A stretch of DNA of 9,871 bases from Pseudomonadota bacterium. GTDB lineage: Bacteria; Desulfobacterota; Desulfobacteria; Desulfobacterales; ETH-SRB1. The stretch is from positions 1-9,871 of the forward strand of contig JAHIKR010000374.1 in the NCBI GenBank assembly GCA_018897415.1, written 5' to 3'. A model generated the notes under the pieces. The model did no database searches. It was not told where the DNA came from and was given only the letters and a program-made list of their open reading frames with translations. Positions 1 through 6,252 of this stretch are shown here, in pieces (the first letter of the stretch is position 1; every line of letters begins with the position of its first letter). The position numbers and the translations under genes were made by a program.

Positions 1-1
1 A

Positions 2-228
2 TACAAGACTCGCCCACTGATAATAAAATGTAAGAATATCTGAAACTCACATCTAAGTGAGCCTAAAGAAAAAACAGTGGCCAAACCCTTATTAATGCCA
101 TTACGTTATACGCTGGAAATTTTTTAAAAGCTGAATTATCTTATGCGCTGTTTTTTCTCAAAGCTCACTAAGATGCTCAAACAGTCAGCTATTTTACATT
201 TTATCACCAGCGGACTCGTCTTTTTGTA
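2..228. repeat. Long imperfect inverted repeat, MITE-like
   Basis: Read by eye, the left arm (about 2-77) is an imperfect reverse complement of the right arm (about 148-228), around a central loop of roughly 70 nt (78-147). Shared blocks occur in the same order in both arms: TACAA at the outer tip, AAAATGTAA, CTGA, CATCT, AGTGAGC and AGAAAAAACAG at the inner end, with short indels between them. As RNA it would fold into a long interrupted hairpin. The size, the AT-rich centre and the absence of any ORF fit a MITE-like or other non-autonomous palindromic element. The element lies downstream of the leftward operon and could also help end its transcripts. No target-site duplication can be judged because the left tip sits at the window edge. 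Confidence 0.6.
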
Positions 229-260
229 ACACTTTAGTTTTATGAAACAAACCGGCTTTT

Positions 261-296
261 AACCTTGAACCTTGAACCCTGGAACTGTGAACCTTA
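261..296. repeat. Degenerate heptamer tandem array (AACCTTG type)
   Basis: About five units of 7-8 nt stand in tandem: AACCTTG, AACCTTG, AACCCTGG, AACTGTG, AACCTTA. The array begins just after the stop of the leftward aminotransferase gene. Its word CTTGAACCCTGGAA (271-284) occurs again at 325-338 inside the last codons of that gene. Related GTTCAA/TTGAAC-type words lie at 2849-2869, 4451-4471, 4519-4544 and 4648-4661, so this appears to be one member of a dispersed simple-repeat family. No coding role is visible. Confidence 0.7.
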
Positions 297-300
297 GTAT

Positions 301-1482
301 TTATCTAAATTTTTCAATTGCTCTCTTGAACCCTGGAATCGAGTTTATAATAATATCATCATCCACACAAAAAGCTATCCTAAAGTGACCGGGGCCGCCA
401 AAACCACTACCAGGCACTACAAGAATCAATTCATCCTGCAAAGCTCTCACAAATTTTACGTCATCAGGAACAGGAGATTTCGGGAAAAGGTAAAAGGCTC
501 CGGATGGCCTGACAAATTCATAACCGCATTCTGCAAGGTTATTACATAGAATATCTCTTTTCCTTTTATATTCAGATACATCCGCACTTGCTCCCTGTAT
601 TGAAGCTATTATCCGCTGCATAAGAGCAGGAGCATTAACAAAACCAAGAATTCTATTGGCCAGAGTCATTCCGCTAATAAGATTTTCTTTAAAGACAGCC
701 TCTGGATTAACTGCAATATATCCTATACGCTCGCCAGGGATGGAGATATCCTTGGAGTAAGAAGTGGCAATTATGCTTTCTCTATAGCAGTTAAATATAC
801 TTGGAACTTTAACTCCGTCATAGACAATTTTTCGGTATGGCTCGTCAGAAATGAGATAGATCGTTCTGCCTGTCTTTTTCTCTTTGTCATTTAATACAGT
901 CCCAAGTTCAATTAGACTTTCTTTGCTGTATATCTGGCCGGTCGGATTGTTAGGAGAATTTATCAATACCGCCTTTGTGTTACTATTAATGGCAGATGAA
1001 ATTGCATTTATATCCAGGCTAAAATCAGTCTTTGTCGGTACTGTCTTTAATATTCCGCCATGGTTATCAGCATAAAAGCTGTATTCAACAAAATAAGGCG
1101 ATGGAGTAATAATCTCATCGCCGGAATCTAATATTGTTTTAAAAATAACGTTAAGAGCCCCTGCTGCGCCGCAGGTCATTATTATTTCATTTTCAGAAAT
1201 TTTTGTCTGCTGCTCCTCTGAAACATAGGTTGCAACCGATTTGCGAACAGAAGGAAACCCCGCGTTGGGCATATAAGCGTGATTCCCCAGTGCAGAAGAA
1301 TTAGCAGCATTTGCCAGGCTATCACTGAAACTTTTTGGAGGCTTAAGGTTTGGGTTGCCAAGGCTGAAATCATATACATTTTCCGGGCCGTGTTTTGCCT
1401 TAAGACGCGCACCCTCTTCAAACATTCTACGTATCCACGAAGATTCAGACAGCACTTTCTCAATCTTTTTTGCAATCGTCAT
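301..1482 (-). CDS. PLP-dependent class I/II aminotransferase
   Basis: This is a 393-residue fold-type I aminotransferase of the aspartate-aminotransferase superfamily, expected to be cytosolic and to move an amino group between an amino acid and a 2-oxo acid. The visible signatures are NNPTG near 178-182, the SDEPY block with D213 to bind the pyridine nitrogen, SYSKD with the PLP Schiff-base lysine K244 followed by IPGERIGY, and R368 in FRIAF, the usual carboxylate-binding arginine. Length is normal for the family. The ATG start gives the expected N-terminus, ending in a WIRRMFEEG-type stretch. Its Shine-Dalgarno is weak (GGAATAG across the previous stop), and it lies 11 nt after the Nfu-like gene, so translational coupling is likely. 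It is the last gene of the leftward operon. The amino-acid substrate cannot be told from sequence. A heptamer-like repeat word overlaps its final codons. Confidence 0.93.
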   Translation of the reverse strand: MTIAKKIEKVLSESSWIRRMFEEGARLKAKHGPENVYDFSLGNPNLKPPKSFSDSLANAANSSALGNHAYMPNAGFPSVRKSVATYVSEEQQTKISENEIIMTCGAAGALNVIFKTILDSGDEIITPSPYFVEYSFYADNHGGILKTVPTKTDFSLDINAISSAINSNTKAVLINSPNNPTGQIYSKESLIELGTVLNDKEKKTGRTIYLISDEPYRKIVYDGVKVPSIFNCYRESIIATSYSKDISIPGERIGYIAVNPEAVFKENLISGMTLANRILGFVNAPALMQRIIASIQGASADVSEYKRKRDILCNNLAECGYEFVRPSGAFYLFPKSPVPDDVKFVRALQDELILVVPGSGFGGPGHFRIAFCVDDDIIINSIPGFKRAIEKFR

Positions 1483-1493
1483 AATAATGCTAT

Positions 1494-1715
1494 CTATTCC
1501 ACAGATTCAACAGACTTGATTTCCGGAATTGCTTTTTTCATAATTTCTTCAATTCCGTTTTTAATTGTCATTTGCGACATTGGACAGCCCGAGCATGCGC
1601 CTTTCAGGCGCAATTTAACCACACCATCAACCACATCAACGAGTTCAGCATCTCCTCCATGTGACTGCAGAGAAGGTCTTATCTTTTCCATAATTTCCTG
1701 AACTTTTTCTTTCAT
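1494..1715 (-). CDS. Nfu/NifU C-terminal-like Fe-S scaffold protein
   Basis: This small protein of 73 residues consists of just the NifU C-terminal (Nfu) domain. That domain is known to hold or pass on Fe-S clusters through a CxxC pair, here C41 and C44 in GACSGCPMS, followed by the usual T-x-x-x-G-I-E-x-x-(L/M) helix and an IPEIKSVESVE end. I chose the ATG at 1715 because AAAGGAGA lies a few bases upstream, inside the last codons of tgt. An upstream in-frame start at 1766 would add 17 residues untypical of the family and overlap tgt by 47 nt. The gene follows tgt by 4 nt and precedes the aminotransferase by 11 nt, so it is co-transcribed. A client Fe-S enzyme is not identifiable here; later queuosine enzymes are one possible target, by inference only. 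Confidence 0.92.
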   Translation of the reverse strand: MKEKVQEIMEKIRPSLQSHGGDAELVDVVDGVVKLRLKGACSGCPMSQMTIKNGIEEIMKKAIPEIKSVESVE

Positions 1716-1719
1716 GATA

Positions 1720-2838
1720 TTATTCTCCTTTAGTATTAATATAAAAATCTTTTCTAAAAGTATCAAACTCGTTATTTAATATTGCTTCCCGAATTTTTTT
1801 CATTAAGCTTATGTAATAATGAATATTATGAATAGTATTCAAACGATAGGAAAGCAACTCTTTTGCCATGTACAGGTGCCGTAAATAAGCTTTCGAGTAT
1901 TTACTGCAGGTATAACATGCGCATTCTTCATCAACAGGATCAGTGTCGTATCTAAAACGGGAATTGCTAATATTTATTGTGCCGTTTTTTGTGAATATCT
2001 GACCGTTTCTGGCATTTCTTGTTGGGAGAACGCAATCAAACATATCTGCTCCAAGAGAAACAAGTTCTATAAGATCTTCAGGCGTCCCTGTACCCATTAT
2101 ATATTTTGGCTTTGTATTCGGCAGCATAGGGAGCGTAAAATCTGCAATATCATACATTGCATCTTTAGGTTCTCCAACACTCAGCCCTCCGACTGCATAG
2201 CCATTGAAGCCGGTTTCCACAATTTCTTCAATAGAAATCTTACGAAGATCCCTGAACATACCTCCTTGAATTATGCCGAAAAGTAAAATTTGGTTATATT
2301 TATTTTCATTCCAGATAGTTTTGCATCTTTTTGCCCAGACAGAAGTTAGTTTTACAGAGTCTGCTGCTTGTTTTTTGCTTGAAGGATAGGCAATACAATT
2401 GTCAAGGCACATCATTATATCTGAGTCAAGGCAGATCTGTATTTCAACTGCCTTTTCAGGGGTCAACAAATGCCTTGACCCGTCAATATGAGACTGAAAA
2501 GTAACGCCTTCTTCATTTATTTTTGTGAGCTTTGCAAGTGAAAAGACCTGGAATCCGCCACTGTCTGTGAGAATTGGCTTGTTCCAGTTTATAAATTTGT
2601 GCAGCCCTGAAAATAGATTTATTACTTCGCATCCCGGCCTTAAATAAAGATGGTATGTATTGCCGAGGATTATTTGGACTCCAACTTCCAGAAGTTCTTC
2701 AGGTGACAGTGATTTTACTGTCGCAAGGGTACCAACTGGCATAAACACAGGGGTTTCAATAACACCATGAGGAGTGTGAAGCAAGCCAGCCCTTGCATTT
2801 GTTTTTTTACATTCAGCAACTACATTGAAATTGGTCAT
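1720..2838 (-). CDS. tgt: tRNA-guanine transglycosylase (queuine tRNA-ribosyltransferase)
   Basis: Tgt swaps guanine-34 in tRNAs with GUN anticodons (Asp, Asn, His, Tyr) for preQ1, the committed step of bacterial queuosine formation. The 372-residue length is normal. Visible features are the N-terminal TPVFMPVGT block, ILGNTYHL, TDSGGFQVFS with the acid D92, the QGG and GGLSVGEP substrate-pocket motifs, MGTGTPEDL, and MFDCVLPTRNARNG with the nucleophile D268. The zinc site is C306, C308, C311 and H337, with the spacing expected for the family. All key residues are present. The ATG gives a standard N-terminus but has no clear Shine-Dalgarno. It sits 38 nt after queA, a gap holding a heptamer-repeat remnant. 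Its last codons carry the ribosome-binding site of the next gene. Confidence 0.97.
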   Translation of the reverse strand: MTNFNVVAECKKTNARAGLLHTPHGVIETPVFMPVGTLATVKSLSPEELLEVGVQIILGNTYHLYLRPGCEVINLFSGLHKFINWNKPILTDSGGFQVFSLAKLTKINEEGVTFQSHIDGSRHLLTPEKAVEIQICLDSDIMMCLDNCIAYPSSKKQAADSVKLTSVWAKRCKTIWNENKYNQILLFGIIQGGMFRDLRKISIEEIVETGFNGYAVGGLSVGEPKDAMYDIADFTLPMLPNTKPKYIMGTGTPEDLIELVSLGADMFDCVLPTRNARNGQIFTKNGTINISNSRFRYDTDPVDEECACYTCSKYSKAYLRHLYMAKELLSYRLNTIHNIHYYISLMKKIREAILNNEFDTFRKDFYINTKGE

Positions 2839-2848
2839 ATCTATAAGC

Positions 2849-2869
2849 GTTCAATGGTTCAGGGTTTAC
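2849..2869. repeat. Heptamer-repeat remnant in queA-tgt spacer
   Basis: Three 7-nt steps, GTTCAAT, GGTTCAG and GGTTTAC, fill much of the 38-nt gap between queA and tgt. On the minus strand they read as AACC/GAAC words like those at 261-296. The remnant lies just upstream of the tgt start, where a Shine-Dalgarno would be expected but none is clear. It is short and degenerate, so chance cannot be excluded. Confidence 0.4.
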
Positions 2870-2876
2870 TAAAAAT

Positions 2877-3935
2877 CTATGCAATAAACATGGCATCACC
2901 ATAGCTGTAAAACCTGTACTTTTTCTTAATTGCCTCCCTGTATGCCTTAAGAATATTTTCGCGGCCTGCAAAAGCTGATACAAGCATCAGAAGTGTCGAC
3001 TTTGGCAGATGAAAATTTGTAATCATTGCATCTATAACTTTAAACCTGTAACCAGGATATATAAATAGATCGCAGTTTTCGCTTTTGTTTAAAATATTTC
3101 CATTAGTATCAGATAGATATTCCAATGAGCGAACGCAAGTCGTCCCGACAGCTATGATTCGTTTTCCATTCGCTTTTGCGTTATTTATAATTTCTGCGCT
3201 TTTTTCAGGGACTGTACACCATTCAGAATGGATTATATGATTCCTTATATCTGAAACTCTTACAGGCAAGAAAGTACCATATCCCACGTGCAGTGTAATT
3301 TCAACTATCTTGATATTTTTTAATTTTAGTTTTTCAATGAGTTTTTCTGTAAAATGAAGGCCTGCTGTTGGTGCTGCAATAGCGCCTTTTTGAGAGGCAT
3401 AAATTGTTTGATAGGATTTTCTATCATCGCAGGCGATATCATCTTTATCCCGCTTTATGTAAGGAGGAAGGGGAACCTTGCCAATCCGGTAAAGAAATCC
3501 TTCGAAGTCACCTCTGCATGTAAATTTTACTGAATAAATTCCATTAGTAAAGTTTATAACCTCGGCTTTCAATCCCTGATCGAAAAAAATGGATGTGCCC
3601 TTTTGGGGGCGTTTAGAGGCTTTTATCAGACACTCGTAAACAAAGGTATTGTTTTCTTTTTTGTCATAGACTTTGGAATAATCAAGAATAAGCACCTCTG
3701 CCTTTCCGCCTGTGTCTTTTTTCCCAATTAGTCTTCCCGGAACGACTTCAGTGTTGTTAACAACCAGTATGTCGGATGGTGAAAGAAAATCACAAATCTT
3801 ATAGAATTTATGATGAGACAGCCTGCCTGTTTTCCGATGCAAAAATATGAGTTTTGATTGGTCTCTCTCTTCAATCGGTTTTTGAGCTATAAGTTCCTTT
3901 GGAAGATCGTAATTATAGTCAGTTATTGAAAACAC
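2877..3935 (-). CDS. queA: S-adenosylmethionine:tRNA ribosyltransferase-isomerase
   Basis: QueA moves and isomerises the ribosyl part of S-adenosylmethionine onto preQ1 in tRNA to give epoxyqueuosine, the step after Tgt. The 352 residues match the family length. Visible family blocks are DYNYDLPKELIAQ at the start, GKVPLPPYI (152-160), YQTIYA (175-180), AAPTAGLHFT (187-196), HVGYGTFLPV (216-225), GTTCVRSLEY (264-273), TNFHLPKSTLLMLV (306-319) and the YGDAMFI end. The start codon is GTG. An AGGA-type Shine-Dalgarno overlaps the TAG stop of the DUF2065 gene 5 nt upstream, which suggests translational coupling. It heads the queA-tgt pair, a common arrangement. Confidence 0.97.
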   Translation of the reverse strand: MFSITDYNYDLPKELIAQKPIEERDQSKLIFLHRKTGRLSHHKFYKICDFLSPSDILVVNNTEVVPGRLIGKKDTGGKAEVLILDYSKVYDKKENNTFVYECLIKASKRPQKGTSIFFDQGLKAEVINFTNGIYSVKFTCRGDFEGFLYRIGKVPLPPYIKRDKDDIACDDRKSYQTIYASQKGAIAAPTAGLHFTEKLIEKLKLKNIKIVEITLHVGYGTFLPVRVSDIRNHIIHSEWCTVPEKSAEIINNAKANGKRIIAVGTTCVRSLEYLSDTNGNILNKSENCDLFIYPGYRFKVIDAMITNFHLPKSTLLMLVSAFAGRENILKAYREAIKKKYRFYSYGDAMFIA

Positions 3936-3940
3936 GATTC

Positions 3941-4126
3941 CTAATCTTTTCCTAAATAAACTAGAAACAGCCCCATTAACATGATTGTAAAACCGAATTT
4001 TCGTAATGTTTCATCCGGCATTTCAAGAATTTTTTGTAACCAGAACTTCATTTTTTCAGGAAATGCAAAGTACGGCAGCCCTTCAACAATCATTACCACG
4101 CCAAGTACACATAGAAAAAATTCCAT
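3941..4126 (-). CDS. DUF2065 family small inner-membrane protein
   Basis: A 61-residue protein with two hydrophobic segments, about residues 3-16 and 43-58, around a short polar, basic-containing loop (PEKMKFWLQKILEMPDETLRK). The layout, including EGLPYFAFPEKM after the first segment and the GF-x-x-M-L-M-G-L-x-L-V-Y-L ending, matches my recollection of the DUF2065 (YjeT-like) family of unknown function. Start choice is supported by AGAGGA five bases before the ATG. It is the first gene of the leftward operon, directly behind the candidate promoter at 4148-4178. No specific role can be assigned. Confidence 0.88.
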   Translation of the reverse strand: MEFFLCVLGVVMIVEGLPYFAFPEKMKFWLQKILEMPDETLRKFGFTIMLMGLFLVYLGKD

Positions 4127-4147
4127 AATATCCTCTTTAAAAAATTT

Positions 4148-4178
4148 TCTATAAACATCATGCAGTATAGTTTGTCAA
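4148..4178 (-). promoter_or_regulatory. Candidate sigma70-type promoter of DUF2065-queA-tgt operon
   Basis: On the minus strand a perfect TTGACA -35 box (4173-4178) is followed after 19 nt by TATAGA (4148-4153), a 4/6 match to the -10 consensus. The 19-nt spacer is longer than ideal. It lies just upstream of the AGAGGA ribosome site and start of the first operon gene, with no other gene between. The site is inferred from consensus alone. Confidence 0.45.
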
Positions 4179-4201
4179 AATGAAATACCTGATTAAAGTA
4201 G

Positions 4202-4222
4202 ATTTGGCAAGAACTGCCAAAT
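4202..4222. promoter_or_regulatory. Perfect 8-bp palindrome, possible operator
   Basis: ATTTGGCA, a 5-nt centre AGAAC, then TGCCAAAT form a perfect two-fold symmetric site. Its edge is 23 nt upstream of the TTGACA box of the leftward operon and about 100 nt upstream of the plus-strand promoter at 4325. That is a fitting place for a dimeric regulator. The short arms and lack of a following T-run on either strand make a terminator unlikely. No regulator can be named. Confidence 0.4.
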
Positions 4223-4324
4223 ATAACTTGACTATTTATCAATAATTGTACGAATATATCGAATTGTAGTTTAGTGTATCAGGCTGTTTAAAGATAAAAG
4301 TTCAAGTTTCGCACCCTTGCATCA

Positions 4325-4353
4325 ATGACATAAAAATTAATGTATAGCATAAT
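4325..4353 (+). promoter_or_regulatory. Candidate sigma70-type promoter toward gatB
   Basis: ATGACA (4325-4330) and CATAAT (4348-4353) each match the consensus at 5 of 6 positions and are separated by exactly 17 nt of AT-rich DNA. A transcript would begin near 4360, run past a strong ribosome-binding site at 4385-4392 and continue about 450 nt to gatB. It is the best-looking plus-strand promoter in the divergent region. Confidence 0.5.
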
Positions 4354-4384
4354 TTTTTAAAAGAGAAATATGATGACGAGAAGC

Positions 4385-4429
4385 AAAGGAGGATGAGAAT
4401 AAATGTTTTTTAAAAATAGCAAAATATAG
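4385..4429 (+). other. Orphan strong Shine-Dalgarno with mini-ORF
   Basis: AAAGGAGG at 4385-4392 is a near-ideal ribosome-binding site, yet no normal gene follows. The next ATG at usable spacing (4403, 10 nt away) opens an eight-codon frame, MFFKNSKI, that stops at 4427-4429. Another ATG touches the site at 4393 and gives only MRINVF. It lies about 25 nt downstream of the expected start of the 4325-4353 promoter. It may be a leader peptide, the stub of a decayed gene, or a chance purine run. Confidence 0.25.
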
Positions 4430-4450
4430 TTACTAAAGAGAAAATAGGAA

Positions 4451-4471
4451 ATTGAAGATTGAAGATTGAAG
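4451..4471. repeat. Three exact tandem copies of ATTGAAG
   Basis: Three perfect head-to-tail 7-nt units occupy 4451-4457, 4458-4464 and 4465-4471. The reverse complement CTTCAAT differs by one base from the GTTCAAT word seen in the queA-tgt spacer, and it resembles TTCAATG in the array at 4519-4544. It therefore looks like another member of the same dispersed heptamer family. Confidence 0.75.
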
Positions 4472-4518
4472 GAATTCCGCTAATTTTTATTAAAAAACAG
4501 AGCGGAGCGACATCATTA

Positions 4519-4661
4519 TTCGACGTTCAATGTTCGATGTTCGACCTGCCCGCAATGCCTTTGGGTGGTCTTGGTAGAATGTCCTGGTGTCTCAGCCCGG
4601 TGACAATGATCATACCACCATCGTTTGTGATGCATGGCAGGCGGGTGTTCGATGTTCATTT
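4519..4661. repeat. Heptamer arrays flanking a hairpin-forming repeat
   Basis: The left side is a heptamer array: TTCGACG, TTCAATG, TTCGATG, TTCGA (4519-4544). The right side ends with TTCGATG, TTCATTT (4648-4661). Between them CCTGCCCGCAATGC (4545-4558) can pair with GCATGGCAGGCGGG (4632-4645) at 11 of 14 positions, plus one G-T wobble. Inside that, GGTGGT (4564-4569) can pair with ACCACC (4614-4619). The GC content is clearly higher than in the surrounding intergenic DNA. An open frame of 77 codons crosses it but has low-complexity, repeat-derived content and no ribosome site, so I do not call a gene. It is probably a dispersed palindromic intergenic repeat. Confidence 0.6.
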
Positions 4662-4812
4662 GTGCCTGTCCTGGTCAAATCCCAAGGTATAGTGGTTTAG
4701 AATATCAATCATATTATTTTGCTCTTTTAAAAAAACTATCTAATACCCTGCCCTTTAAAGCTTTTGTTGCATAGAGGGGGGGCGAAACTTGAGATGAGAT
4801 AAAAGGAATAAA
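4662..4812 (+). promoter_or_regulatory. gatB leader region with ribosome-binding site
   Basis: This stretch holds no gene. A run of seven G at 4776-4782 follows an AT-rich part. AAGGA at 4803-4807 lies five bases before the gatB ATG and fixes that start. A possible TTGCTC (4719-4724) has only a poor -10 partner near 4741, so I do not call a second promoter. Confidence 0.5.
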
Positions 4813-6252
4813 ATGGAATTTGAACCTGTAATTGGCCTTGAAGTTCATGCCCAGCTGACGACAGATACAAAAATCTTTTGCGGCTGTTCGACATTATTCG
4901 GGGGTTTCCCCAATACCCATACATGTCCTGTTTGTCTGGGTATGCCTGGCATGCTTCCGGTGCTGAATAAAAAGGTCGTTGAATATACAATCAGAATGGG
5001 TCTTGCAACAAACTGTAAAATCGAACATGAAAGTAGATTTGCACGTAAAAATTATTTCTATCCTGACCTTCCAAAGGGATACCAGATTTCCCAGTATGAA
5101 CTTCCTATTGCGCAGTTTGGACATATAGATATTGAAGTGGGTGACTCTAATAAAAGAATAGGCATTACAAGGATACATATGGAAGAGGATGCCGGCAAGC
5201 TGAGCCATGATCCTGACAGGCCGATTAGTTTTGTCGATTTTAACAGGACAGGCGTACCACTTATGGAAATCGTAAGCGAGCCGGATATCAGGTCGCCTGA
5301 AGAAGCAGGGAGTTATCTGAGACAGTTAAGGTCGATTGTGCGTTACCTTGGCATATGTGATGGCAATATGGAGGAGGGGAGTTTCAGGTGTGATGCAAAT
5401 GTATCAATAAGACCCATTGGCGCTGAAACATTCGGAACCAGAACAGAGCTTAAGAATTTAAACTCATTTAAGCATGTTGAGAAGGCACTGCATTATGAGA
5501 TTAACAGACAGAAGGAAGTTATTTTTGAGGGCGGTAAGGTAGTACAGGAAACCAGGCTCTGGGATTCTGTTTCGAACAGAACTACCTCAATGCGCGGCAA
5601 AGAGGAGGCTCATGACTACCGGTATTTTCCGGATCCAGACCTTTTGCCTCTGGTTATAGATGAAGACTGGATAGAATCTGTCAGGGAAACTTTGCCTGAA
5701 CTTCCGAATGAAAAAAAGGAACGCTTTGTAACGGAATACGGACTACCTTTATATGATGCTAATATCCTGACATCAAACTTAGCGACAGCAAACTACTTTG
5801 AAGATTGTTTAAAAATATTCCCTGAGTCCAAAACTGTGAGCAACTGGATTATGGGATCGCTAATGGGCCTTTTAAATGCTGAGGGAAAGACCATAGAGCA
5901 GTCGCCGATATCATCTCAAGACTTGGCTAACCTACTTGGACTTATCAAGGAAGGCATTATAAGCGGCAAAATTGCAAAAGTTGTTTTTGAAGAAATGGCA
6001 AAAACAGGAAAAGCTCCCGATAAGATTGTAAAAGAGAAGGGCCTTGTTCAGGTTACCGATGTTTCTGCAATAGAAGAAATAATATTAAATGTGCTTGCAG
6101 ACAACGCCAAAGAAGTTGCTGACTATAGAAATGGAAAAACCAGGCTTTTGGGCTTTTTCGTGGGGCAGGTAATGAAAAAGACTAAAGGCAAGGCAAATCC
6201 AAAGATAGTCAACGAGGTGCTGAAGGAAAAACTGAAAAATGAATATATTTAA
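4813..6252 (+). CDS. gatB: Asp-tRNA(Asn)/Glu-tRNA(Gln) amidotransferase subunit B
   Basis: GatB is the tRNA-binding kinase subunit of the GatCAB complex. It phosphorylates Glu or Asp on misacylated tRNA so that ammonia from GatA can make Gln-tRNA(Gln) or Asn-tRNA(Asn). At 479 residues it is full length. Visible blocks are FEPVIGLEVHAQL at the start, cysteines C23, C25, C38 and C41 in CGC...CPVC (the zinc-binding pattern of many GatB), YFYPDLPKGYQISQY (81-95), ITRIHMEEDAGKL (118-130), RTGVPLMEIVSEPD (145-158) and GNMEEGSFRCDANVS (184-198). A C-terminal YqeY-type tRNA-binding domain (from roughly residue 330) ends with KGKANPKIVNEVLKEKL. No gatA or gatC is present here, which is common. The end overlaps the next gene by 14 nt. 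The long upstream leader contains repeats. Confidence 0.97.
   Translation: MEFEPVIGLEVHAQLTTDTKIFCGCSTLFGGFPNTHTCPVCLGMPGMLPVLNKKVVEYTIRMGLATNCKIEHESRFARKNYFYPDLPKGYQISQYELPIAQFGHIDIEVGDSNKRIGITRIHMEEDAGKLSHDPDRPISFVDFNRTGVPLMEIVSEPDIRSPEEAGSYLRQLRSIVRYLGICDGNMEEGSFRCDANVSIRPIGAETFGTRTELKNLNSFKHVEKALHYEINRQKEVIFEGGKVVQETRLWDSVSNRTTSMRGKEEAHDYRYFPDPDLLPLVIDEDWIESVRETLPELPNEKKERFVTEYGLPLYDANILTSNLATANYFEDCLKIFPESKTVSNWIMGSLMGLLNAEGKTIEQSPISSQDLANLLGLIKEGIISGKIAKVVFEEMAKTGKAPDKIVKEKGLVQVTDVSAIEEIILNVLADNAKEVADYRNGKTRLLGFFVGQVMKKTKGKANPKIVNEVLKEKLKNEYI

Noticed and set aside
884..1701. Plus-strand open frames opposite the aminotransferase and Nfu genes
   Set aside because: They are antisense to clear family members, have no domains and no ribosome-binding site.
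1716..1766. Longer 90-residue start for the Nfu-like protein
   Set aside because: It would overlap tgt and add 17 residues unlike the family, while the internal ATG at 1715 has a good AAAGGAGA site.
4202..4222. Sigma54 (-24/-12) promoter within the palindrome
   Set aside because: The GG and GC elements are separated by 8 rather than 10 nt, so the geometry does not fit.
4451..4544. CRISPR-like repeat array
   Set aside because: Units are 7 nt with no spacers and no cas genes in view; they are simple tandem repeats.
4459..4692. 77-codon plus-strand open frame between the operon and gatB
   Set aside because: It is made of heptamer-repeat and hairpin-repeat DNA, has no ribosome-binding site and no recognisable domain, so it is not a believable gene.
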